From NCBI GenBank assembly GCA_905221605.1, contig CAJNDS010000179.1:1-64000 (forward strand): 64,000 nucleotides of DNA, in the 5' to 3' direction. Under the pieces are notes generated by a model. The model saw only the letters and a list, made by a program, of their open reading frames with translations. It searched no databases and had not been told where the DNA came from. The position numbers and the translations under genes are program-made. Below are positions 54,168-64,000 of the stretch, one piece after another (the stretch's first letter is position 1; each line of letters starts with the position of its first letter). The DNA is from Symbiodinium natans. Its lineage: Eukaryota; Sar; Dinophyceae; Suessiales; Symbiodiniaceae.

Positions 54168-54287
54168 TTACTCGCCTTCGTATGTCAAGTGCCTGGGCAG
54201 GGCCGAGGACGCCAATACTTGCCAAGGGGCCCAAGAAGAGCACATCAAGCCCAAAACGCCCAGCAGAGTCACAGTTGCTTTGGCCAT
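54168..54287 (-). CDS. Candidate first exon encoding a signal peptide
   Basis: From an ATG at 54287 the minus strand reads MAKATVTLLGVLGLMC, SSWAPWQVLASSALPRHLT: a basic start, a hydrophobic core and a plausible signal-peptidase site after VLA. The frame stops at 54168, and a donor before that stop is likely. This looks like the start of a secreted or plastid/ER-routed protein, probably spliced to exons further left such as the Cys-rich one at 53553-53410. Confidence 0.4.
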   Translation of the reverse strand: MAKATVTLLGVLGLMCSSWAPWQVLASSALPRHLTYEGE

Positions 54288-54299
54288 GCATTTAGAAGC

Positions 54300-57030
54300 T
54301 GTGCTTGGCCGTCGCCTTCCGACCGCCTCTTTTGTGCCCTTCCGCTGCAAGGTTCACTTCAGGTCTAAAGCTCCACCCCCAAGCCCTACAACGACAACGG
54401 TTGCCAAAGTAGCTCCGCGTCTCTCTTGCAATATGTTCGCTTCTTTTGTTGCAGCTCTGTGTGTTTTAGTCTTCGCATGGCCGTGACTGTTGTGAATCTG
54501 CAAGGGGATCGGCAGCCTTAAAAACACGTGTTGCTCAGGCTCGGCTGAGATGCTGTAAGACTCCGCAAGAGGTGATGTGTTCACATATGCACAAACTCAA
54601 GTATTGTTGACAGGGTCAGCCTGCACATGATGCGCTCCGGTTACAACCCGCCGTGCGCGAAGGTTCTGCATCTCCGATGCTTAGCGTTCGATTACGAGCC
54701 TTCGGTGTGATGCGAGAGCGAAATAGATTGTGAAATAGATGGCAAAGCGATTGACTTGATGTAAGGACGAGCTCTGGTGAACAGCCGGCCAAGCTCCGAC
54801 CGTCAGCTGCCCGGCCAGCCTCAGCTGCTTGCGCAAAGGCCGCGGGAGTCCTCTTCAAGTATAAACGCTATGAAGTGCAAGGGAAAGCTGGGGAATGCCT
54901 GACGTTACGAGACATCTTCGTATGTCGGCTCATGTGCAGGCAGCTGTGGCCGCTCCGATTCTGCAAGACAGGCCCTCTCTGACTCTGATATCTTGTGGAT
55001 TGAACATTCTTGAAGAAGTTTATGCCATGTTTTCTCGAAGTCTGCTTACTGTCTTGCTGGGCATACGGTCGCACTTAGCTTGCACGGTAAAGGGCCCATG
55101 AGGACAAGGACCTTCGAAACTGGTCTCATTTCGGCTGGCACATCGCGCCAGTATGCATGGAAGCAAAGGAGACTTACTGACTTGCTGACCAACCTTCTTC
55201 ACGTTGGCAAACCTGAAGATACGAGGCGACAAACGCAGCTGATCCCAGGTCTGCGCAAACCACATCGCCATCACTTTCAAAAGTGAAAGCAAGGCAAAGC
55301 TAGAGGTACGCTCGACGAAGGTGCCGGCGGAAGCACAGGGTGCCGGCTTTTCAGCTCAGCCTTCTAAGCGCTGCCAAGAACGGGTGGCCGCCGAGAGCTC
55401 CTGCAGCAAAGGGGTGAATTTGGGCCAGTTCTTTTTTGGCTGCAGCATTGGAGCGCCAGCATGATGCCAGCATGCACCAGCCACTTGCTGGATGACGCCG
55501 GCGGGACGGCGGCAAACCTTGTGCAATGTCCCTTGATACTTGGTCTGTGGCCTGCTGAACAAGTAAGCAGCTCGCAGGGGGCCCGCGAGCCTAGGGATGT
55601 GTTCGCTCGTGTGGGTTTGTTTTGCTGATGCGGCAGTCGGGGCCGCCTCCTTAAAACGCTGGGCGTGACGGTGGTTAGCCACAGCGGTGGCACGCGTGTT
55701 TTTTCCCGCCCCGAGGCTAACCGCCCTGAGAGAACCCTGCCATCGCTGCAGTGCCCAGTCCCAAATGATTTCTACAGTCCCTGTCGAATTCCTCTGTTCT
55801 GGGGTGAGGATTTCGAAGCAAGTAGTTCTGTTGAGGATTCTGGAATGAGGGCCAGGTCCCACATCACGGCACGCAGTTCATCCAGTTAAGCTGAGCGATC
55901 CGCAGGATGGCCACTGGGACACTTCTGCAACTGCTGGACCTGGACAGCCAACACCCTCGCCCAGGCCCATGTTCCGGATCCTGGGCTTGAACAGCATCTG
56001 AGCGGTCGTGTTTCTTATTACCACGACACATTGACTCTTGAAGGACTGCACTGCCCTAATGTGTCTTGCATCGATAAGCTCCTAGGAGCCTAGAGCCGAC
56101 CCTCTTCTCCGCGCAATTTGGGATGTTTCTTCACTACAGAATTGATCAGAATTGATCAATTGATCATGGTTCTGGGTCGCTGGAGTTGATTGGCATAAGG
56201 TTGGCATAGCCTTAGGACGTGTGGGTGACCTTGGGCTTGAATCAGAAATCTGCATCTGCTCCACGTAGATTCCTGAGGTGGAGGGATGTCAGATGATTGT
56301 TGGGCTCACACTGCTCGCGAAAGGCCAGGTGTTGCATCGAATGGTGTGGGGTTGCTGACTTGCTGTTGCGGCGCAAGGCGTCAGGTGCCAGCACAGATCG
56401 CCTGGCATGGTGAGGTGTGGGCACGTCCATCGGGTCACAAGGTGTAAAGTGTGGGTGTCAGAGACTTGAAGAACTCCCTTGTTCGAGTGGCAGCCGGACC
56501 TTTCACAGTTTCTTCTTTGATCTGGCAACGTGACGCTTGTGGGGACCTGTTAAAGCCTTTCTTGAAGGTACCAGCTCCCGCTTCCCGAGCCAGAGGCTGC
56601 AGCAATTTTCGGAGTGGAGGCCCACATATCCCACATCTCATGAGGATCATGAGCCTGTGAAGTGTGAAGTGCTGCATTTTGGAATGGCAGGCTGGGCTCG
56701 CCAGTGGAGTGGCGAGTGAGAAAACAGGGCGTTGCCTAGCAGTGGCAAGAAAGCGGAAGCAACCAGCTTGCAGCATATTCCGGCAACAGTGTGCATCTTT
56801 CATCGTGTTTTAGCATTTCAAGCCGGCGTGCTCCTTTTGCCCTGAGCTTGCTGAGCTTGGGCGCTGTGGGTGCAACATCCACAGGCCCAGATACACCCAA
56901 GTCTTTCTCGAGTGCGTTTTCATTGTAACCTAAACTGTCGAAACAAGGCTGATTGCAGACGCTGCTGACTCCACCCTTCTTTTTCTTATGGTACTGAGTG
57001 CTTTCGTAGCTGTAGAAGTGCTGCCCTGCC
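54300..57030. other. 2.7 kb upstream of RAD50 without a recognised gene
   Basis: Short frames on both strands. The minus frame 55580-55356 has a plausible protein composition (VIQQVAGACWHHAGAPML) but no supporting signals. No TATA-like or other promoter signal could be identified, as expected for dinoflagellates. Confidence 0.4.
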
Positions 57031-60000
57031 ATGACGACCATATCCAAACTGGGCATCCAGGGGATTCGAAGCTTTGACCATGAGCGAATGGAGGTGATCG
57101 AGTTTGAAAAGCCGGTCACGTTAATCGTCGGGCCGAATGGTTCCGGAAAGACGACGATCATTGAATGCTTGAAGATGGCTTCAGCTGGAATTTTGCCGCC
57201 CAATGCGCGAAATGGCCACGGATTCGTACACGACCCCCAAGTAGCGCGCCTGCCTGAAGTGAAAGGCCAAATCCGCATGCTTTTCAAGGCGGGGGCTGAG
57301 CTGAAGGATCGTGAGATTTGTGCGATTCGATCCTTCCAGCTGGCCAATCGTCGCGTGGCCGGGCGGCTGAAGCCAACGTTCAAAGCCTTGGAGAGTGTGC
57401 TGCGAACGACAGCGGAAGATGGCAGCAAAGCAAGCCTGAGCCACCGATGTGCGGACATGGATACGCAAGTGCCTGAGCTCATGGGGGTCTCACGAGCTGT
57501 GCTTGAAAACGTTATCTTCTGCCATCAAGAGGAGTCGTCTTGGCCACTGCAGGAGGCGGCCAGTGTCAAGAAGCGCTTCGATGACATTTTCGGGGCGACT
57601 CGCTATACCAAGGCCCTTCAAAACATCAAAGATGTACAGAGGGATTGGACAAAGACGACCCGCGACCGCAAAGCAGATGCCGACCTTTCACAGGCACACC
57701 TCGATCAAGCTCGCCGCTTGGCGGGTCAGAAGGAAGACCGTGAAAGGACGGGGAAAGAGCTGTCCAACGAGCTAGAAGGCCTGGACTCTAAATTGGCTTC
57801 GGTTGGTGAGGAGATGCAAAAAGCAGAGATGGACCTTGCTCAGTATGAGAGCTGCGGGATCCGCGTTGCGGAGCTGAAAAGCTTGATCGGTCGCTGCCAG
57901 AAAGAGAGAGCCGAAGCGACCGAGCTCATGAAACAAAAGGGGCAAGACTATTTTCGAGAGTCCCTCAGCGAGCTGAAAGAGCAATCTCGGCAGTTCAATG
58001 AGCGGCAAGTTGTGCAGAGCGACCAGCAGGTGAGGCAAGCAAAATCGGATCTCGCCAAAGGTGAAGCTGGGTACCATTCTGCAGTGAACGCTTCGCGCCA
58101 GCTGCGCGAGGACATGGGTGAGACAGTTGCAGCAGCAGAGCTTTTAACATCACGAAGATCAGAGTTGCAATCCCGTTTGCAGCAGGCCAATGAGTCGTCC
58201 GTGGATGCATTACGTGCCAGGCTGGACTCCGAGGCTGCCAAGTTCGCCCAGGCGGAACGAGACCAGAGACAGCGAGACTCACAAGCGGAAGAGTGCATCG
58301 CCTCGGCCGAGCGTGCCTTGCAAGAAGCCGCTTTGGAAGCTTCTAAACATGAAGCCCGAATCCAGGACTCCAGCAAGGCACTTTCAAGGCTGGAGGAGGA
58401 AGCCAAGACCCTAGCACGTGCAGGCCCAGATCTGGATGCCCTGGTGCGGGCCATGAGAGAGAACGAAGCGGCCCTAGGAGCAGAAGGGAATGATACACGC
58501 CTGCGGCGATTGGAGGCTCGTCAGGAGGACATTGGCCGCCGCCGCCACGACTTGCAGTACTCACTCTCCCGGAAAAGCAGCGAGGTGGCACAACTGGAAG
58601 CGCAAAGCAGCGTGCATGCGGAAGTTGACGCTTTGCGACAGCGCCTCAGAGAAACGGAAGCTGAACTTGGGAAGAAGCTTGGCGACTTGCGTCCAGGCAT
58701 CGTGCCACTGCTTGGCCAGATGCCAGATGCGTCGGAAGCAGAAGCAAAGGTAGTTGCAGCGTTGCATGAGTCACAGGCATCGCTACAAGACCAGGCAAAG
58801 AAATGCCAAGACCTGCAACATCGGGTTGGTATCGCAGTGGCACGCAAAGCCAGTGCTGAAGCAGAGCTGCATCGTCTGCAGCAAGAAGATGCCAGAATCG
58901 CATCCGAACTTGGAGTGCCATCTGCTTCTTCGGGTGCCAGCCACAGCAGCGCGGCTGCTGAGTTTAAGGCAAGACTGCAAGATGTGAAGCACCAAATAGA
59001 ACTGGCTCGAAAAGATGTGTCAATGACAGAGAGCGCAAAGCACATGTACGAGAAGTTTCGTGAGAAGTCACGTTCCAAGAACATCTGCCAGTTTTGCAAG
59101 CGCGGATTTTGCGGAGAGGGTGACCTTGCAACCTTTGAGGATGCAATGGAGAAGCTGATCGCGAAAATTCCAGGATTTCTGGAGTCAAGTCAGCAAAAGC
59201 TCAGCGAGGTCCAGTCGCAGGAAGCTTCCTTGGAGTCTCAGCGTCCCCGCTGGGAACGTCTTGAGCAGCTTCGCAAAGAGGAGATGCCGAGACGACAAAA
59301 AGAAGTCCTGTCTGCAGCAGAGGAGGAACGTACGAACCTCAGAGTGGCACAACTTCTGCGGAGCTCAGCTGTCTTAGCTAGCTCGCTGCACTGGCTGCTG
59401 CAGTCGCTGTAAACCATGGCTTGCCCCGTGCTCAATGCTCTTGGAAATGCTGAGGGCCACTGCGTGGCTTGCTGGAGCCTGAAGAGCGGGAGCGCCGAAG
59501 ATATGAGGATAGAGATCCTTGGTTGCAGCTGGAGCCACGGGCAATTGAACAATCAAGTTGAAAGAGTTGAAGAGGGGCTGTTAGGGCATTTCTTGGGCAT
59601 TTTGGGGCAACTTGATTGAGACACGAGAGCGGACACGTAAGGTGAAGGCGCTCCATGAGTTGCGCCCAGAAGCCGCCGCTTTACAGTGTCTCGGCTTGTC
59701 TCGGCACATGGAGGGAGGGCAAACGGGCCGAAATGGTAAAAAGAACCGAACCGCTGATGTATCAGCGCTAGAAAAAGAAAATCCACAAGTTGCAGGTAAC
59801 GTCATCTGAAGCAATTGAGAAGATTTTGGAAGAATCTGAAGAATCTGGTGCTGGTGAATCATGGTCAGGCGCCTTTCGAGTTCTGTGGAGGAGCTGCGGG
59901 TGGCCGTTCGAGGCAAGGAGGCGCGCTTGCTCGGTGCCAACTCCAAGGTCTCCCTCCAGGCCTGGGGGATGTTTTTTTGACTTTCGCCTAATATGAATTA

Positions 60001-62911
60001 GAAATGGGGAAGAATCCATGTTTTATGTGCTTTTCTCAGGTTGTTTTCTTGGTTCTCTTGTTTGCTCTTCGTCGGTAGGCGGAGCGCGACCAGCTGCGGG
60101 CGCTGCAAGAGCAGCTGGTGGAGCTCGGGAAGGAGGAGGACTCTGTGAGGATGCAGCGGGACCTCTTGGCCAAGCAGCAAGAGCAGCTGCGAACTCAGCT
60201 GGGTGAGCAGAAAGGGCGACTACAGGTTCTGCAATCTCAAGTGGCTCGGCGCAGTGATGTTGACTCGGAGTTGGCGGTCCGGAAGGTAGAGCTTCAGGAG
60301 AGCACTGAAGCAGCCCGCCGTGCACGAGCAGCCGCCGACTCCACTGCCGCTCGTGCAAAACAGCTACGGGATGAGAGGTCGCGTAATGCTGCCAAGTACC
60401 GGCATGACCTGGACACCCAAGATGCGCAAATTCGAAACCTGCAGCGTGAAGTAGATGCTCTCACGGAGCTTGGGAAGTCCATCGAAGTGATGCAGGGTCG
60501 TGTTGAAAACGCGGAGGTTTTGAAAGCCAAGCTGGCCATAGCTGATGACAGTGTTCGGTCTGCAGAGCGCGAGCTCGAGGGCTTGCGAGCCAGGCTGGAG
60601 GCAGCCGAGGACAAGCGCAAGAAGAAGGAGGTGATCCGTGAAGCCCTCCAGGCCAACATTCGGCTAAAAACCGTCGAGGAAGAGGCCGAACGCCACCAGC
60701 AAGAAATCAATTCTTTGCTGAAAGACCTTGGCGGCCGAGATATTGAGGCTTTGCGACAACAACTGTCGAGCGTGCGGTCGCGCTCCATGGAGCTGCAAAA
60801 GCAACGCTCTTTTCGGGAAGGTGAGCTGGTCCAGACCCGCGAGGCGATTAGGTCCTTGGAAGTTGAGCTGGCTTCCCCTCTCTACGCAGGACTGCCTGAC
60901 TGTGTGTCTGGTGTAGTGGCAGGATGAAGCCAGTGCCTTTGCAGAGCGTCTGCAAAGACTGGCCTTCAGACTGAATGTGACTCCTTCGACGCCGCTCTGT
61001 GCGTTGCGATGCATTGGGGCAGTTTCAGCCTGGGTCGCAGGAGTGGAACAGCGCCATCGAGAAGCCACAATTCGGCATGAGTCAGCTGCACTCGCAGCTA
61101 AGGACAGCAATTTGAGCGGTCTTGAATTTTGTTCTTTGCCATGGCCTAGAAGTCCTCATCTTCTGCAGGACCTAGGCCGATACCATTCAGCGCTGGACAA
61201 GGCCTTGATGAAGTTCCATTCGCTCAAGATGGCCGAGATCAACAAGACAATAAAAGAGTTATGGCAAAGGGCCCTTTGGCAAAGCTTAAAGCTTAAGGTG
61301 AGCTAGCGCACGTGCCAGCTGCCGGTTTCCAAAGATCTGATTCCGCATTCAGCACTGCAAAGGTTTACCGCGGAAGAGACATTGACTATGTCGCAGTAAG
61401 GCTGGGCTTTGCAGATCGTCTTGTACCCATGACATGAGATGACCTGACCGCTCAAGCACTGCCAGGTCAGACTCGGAAGAGGGAGATGGTGAAGGGCCTG
61501 TGGATTCTGCAGCATCTGGCCGTGCAATGTGCCGCTCCAAGCGCGGACGGTTCAGCGGTCTGTGTTCGAAAGAGATTCTCGCTGGTTTTGTGCTGAGACG
61601 GTCCTACAACTACCGCGTTGTCATGGTCTGCGGCGATGCAGAGATGGACATGCGTGCTGCGCTCAGTCTTTAACATGTGCGTTTGTGGAAGGTCACAGAG
61701 CTCAAGCTGCTCTTTTGAGGCCTTTCATGGCCCCGCTGCATGGGTGCACACGTACAGATCACACCACGGAAAATCACTATCTGCAACAAGTGCACAACGA
61801 CGCGCGTGCAACACAGTACTGCATGCGCGCTCCAGTGTCGATGGCGCAAATCACGGAGTGTTAGAGAATGGTCCGGGGCAGTGCCACCGACTTGAAAATC
61901 AAATCTTGATTATTGACCACCCTTGGCAGGGCTGTTCGATTTCAGTAAACCATTCTCCTCGCCTCCCGGCCTCCTGGCCGGTCCGGACTCGCCAGAGAAG
62001 CGCAGCCCATATACAGTCCCTGTATCCTGGAGTGCCCCCCACACAGAGAAACCCGGAGAGAGTCCGCCCACGAGCCAGAGCTTTGTTGAAATGCGTCTCG
62101 GGCTAGGTTGCAACTTGTTCTTGTGAGAAGAGGGCAGGTAGCTCCCAGAACGATCTCAAAGTAGACATGAACTGTGAGATGAGTTCTAGAAATAACTGTC
62201 ATATTTTTGAAAAAGGCTTGCCATCAATCACTTGACGACAAGTCATGTGTGGTTGATTGCTGGAGGCCTGGTGCCTTGACATGGCCAAGCGGCAAGCACA
62301 AACAAATATTACACTTGCAAAGCCATTGCACCCGTTCTGCCCAATGCTTGTGTAAACCTTATTTGGTAGCGCATCAATTTTCGTGTACGCAGAACCCTTT
62401 TGCACACTTCAGGTGGACGCTGCAGCGCCGGGCAGCGGGTCCTTTGCTCCCTCATTATCCGCCTGGCCTTGGCAGATTCGTTCTGCGTGAACTGTCCCCT
62501 TGACTTCAACAGTGTAAATTGATAAATGTTGTGGGGGAGATCTAGCTGCTTTGTTTCCTCTTCTTCTCTTCTACTGGCAGGCTTCCCATAGTCAAGCGTC
62601 ACCGGGAAGACTCTCGTGCATCATGCTAGGCCATCGTTGGTTGACCGTAAGTGGGGTTTCGCCGGTGTGCTTGATGCTATCAATGCCTGATGGTGTCGCT
62701 TGGGTGGAGCCAAGGTGGGGTGCTTGCACTTGACGAGCCGACAACGAATTTAGACTCAGCCAACGTCAGAGGGCTCGCGGAGGCTTTGCCGATACGAGTA
62801 GAAATTCCTTTGGACACAACAGCCTGGACTCTGCGCCAGGCCTTGGCCAACCTCATAGAAGCCAGACGTGCGCAAGCACGATTCCAGCTGGTGCTGATTA
62901 CGCACGACGAG
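57031..62911 (+). CDS. RAD50: RAD50, ATPase of the MRE11-RAD50 DNA-break repair complex
   Basis: RAD50 binds and bridges DNA ends with MRE11 in the nucleus. Exons: 57031-59343, 59642-59718, 59869-59959, 60079-60889, 61041-61102, 61169-61270, 61363-61400, 61466-61653, 62413-62493, 62715-62782, 62840-62911; every join keeps frame, giving 1301 codons. The N end has [17 protein letters not shown] and Walker [17 protein letters not shown], then the Q-loop region [21 protein letters not shown] long coiled coil surrounds the zinc hook [10 protein letters not shown] (about residue 685, CxxC). The C-terminal half gives [54 protein letters not shown], signature [20 protein letters not shown] and Walker B/D-loop [13 protein letters not shown], ending [10 protein letters not shown]. 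Length matches the family (about 1310). The last 40 or so residues and stop were not located. Six introns begin GC, two GA and three GT. Confidence 0.95.
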
Positions 62912-64000
62912 GCCGGTCAAAGCCCACTAAAGGTGAAATCATAGCTGTTCACGGCTGAGTAGAGGAGCAGGCTGGCCGAGGTCATACTTGTAGCCTGCGT
63001 ATAACTTCTTTGTTGCGGTTTCCTGGTTGTAGCTCTGTTGCCTTAGTTGCCTCGCGGCGCCAGCGACTTCCCAAACATCGTCAAGCCTTCAGTCATGTTC
63101 ATCGGGCTCATTGGATGTTGCGTGCCTCGCCTGGCATGTCCGATATGTGAACCCCAGGACGCCTGAACCCCCGTGACGCTGAAAGCTTCAACCTCCAACA
63201 AGGTGTTCCCTGCATACACGGGCACACACTTCATGTAAGCCTCAACTCCAAACACACGGTTCACGCAAGTACAGCGCGTGGCGACCGTCAAATTGCCGAT
63301 TCTCAGCGCAACGCGCGCAGAATGCCTGTGGACTTGTGCGACCGCTTGGTGAGCACCACGTCCCGACTTAGGTCACCACGCCAACCTGCCGATTCCGAGC
63401 ATTGAATGAAGCTCGTAAGATCCTTTAAGTAATGAGTTCGGATGTCTGCCAGGGATTTTTTCATCTCACGTCTATGTGAAATGTTTGTTGTGTGTTTTTT
63501 GTGTTGGCAGGTGAGACGACAGACATGCCGCAAGCATACTGTGCTTACTATTGTTGATGTTTGCTGTAACACGGACAGTCTGTCAGTTTTTTGCGTGCTC
63601 CTTTCCAACACTAACGCTGCGCGGTTTTGTCCAGCTATACGGGAGCAGCAAAAATGGAATATGCCTACTCCGGACCCATGAGCCAAAAGTCCCAATGGAG
63701 AAGATTTGCCGAAGCCTTGGCAGAAGCATCTCAAGCATCTTGTTTTAGATGCATTTAGATGCCAAGGGTTGCCTAAAGAGGATGGTGCCACTCACCTAGC
63801 GAACTGCTTCCCAGCTTCCACAAGAAACGGAAAAGCTGCAAGTCAAATCGCGTTTCAAGGATCAGGCTATGGGGAGATAGTCAGATACTTCTCTTGTCGC
63901 CCCTAAGGTGGGGGGATGAGATTGTTCATGTGGCCTTCCGCTGTGATAAGACATGGGGTTGGGGGGGTAATCGCCTTGCATGGTGGAGAGGATCGGGATA
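62912..64000 (+). other. RAD50 last intron(s) and right flank
   Basis: Sequence after the THDE exon begins with GCCGGT, a GC-type donor. The final RAD50 exon should encode about 40 residues; I could not find it with confidence, so the intron may extend past the window or the exon may be diverged. Other frames are short and unassigned. Confidence 0.4.

Noticed and set aside
1-64000. CRISPR arrays, bacterial operons, tRNA or rRNA genes
   Set aside because: No regularly spaced short palindromic repeats, no tRNA T-loop with matching stems and no rRNA segment could be recognised; the sequence is eukaryotic.

Overview
The window reads as nuclear DNA of a dinoflagellate, most likely a Symbiodiniaceae-like species. 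Four kinds of sequence evidence point there. (1) There is an exact copy of the dinoflagellate spliced-leader (DinoSL) exon at 655-675 on the minus strand, and tandem truncated leader relicts at 30070-30110. (2) The two recognisable host genes have introns that mostly start with GC or GA, end in AG and are nearly always followed by G. (3) Long degenerate TTTAGGG-type tracts are present. (4) Most coding sequence belongs to retroelements, including reverse-transcriptase proteins fused to or lying beside DNA-methyltransferase-like domains.

Layout. 1-675: a minus-strand ORF headed by a full spliced-leader relict runs off the left edge. 786-1975: composite tandem repeat. 2005-6938: minus-strand tyrosine-recombinase-type retroelement with an intact 1304-residue polyprotein (2OG-Fe(II) oxygenase-like, C5-methyltransferase-like, RT, RNase H), a partial tyrosine recombinase upstream and a repeat-spacer-repeat 3' end. 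7178-10888: plus-strand methyltransferase remnant, then a zinc-binding and Pro/Ser-rich reading frame broken by a stop and a frameshift. 10889-15784: about 4.9 kb without convincing genes, containing a pair of 213-bp repeats. 15788-18120: plus-strand decayed RT-RNase H followed by another repeat-spacer-repeat end. 18121-21722: minus-strand decayed LINE. 21783-24101: microsatellites and minisatellites. 28260-33930: two decayed minus-strand copies of a second non-LTR-type RT family, with an SL-headed plus-strand insertion between them. 41921-43375: large block of telomere-like repeats.

Two host genes stand out on the plus strand. A cytosolic-carboxypeptidase-like gene (M14 family, tubulin-deglutamylase type) occupies at least 43686-47603, and its zinc ligands and catalytic Glu are readable across a chain of short exons. 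RAD50 occupies 57031-62911, reconstructed here as 11 phase-consistent exons reaching the Walker B/THDE region; its last exon was not found. Between and around them are candidate exons of unidentified genes, including a signal-peptide exon and a Cys-rich exon on the minus strand at 53.4-54.3 kb.

The accessory part is a nest of retroelements inserted into and beside each other. The intact minus-strand element is the most interesting. It joins a DNA-methylating-type domain and a possible base-oxidising domain to its own replication machinery, in a lineage whose DNA is known to be rich in modified bases. Exon boundaries were worked out by eye from homology and reading phase. I could not run alignments, and no tRNA or rRNA gene was recognised.
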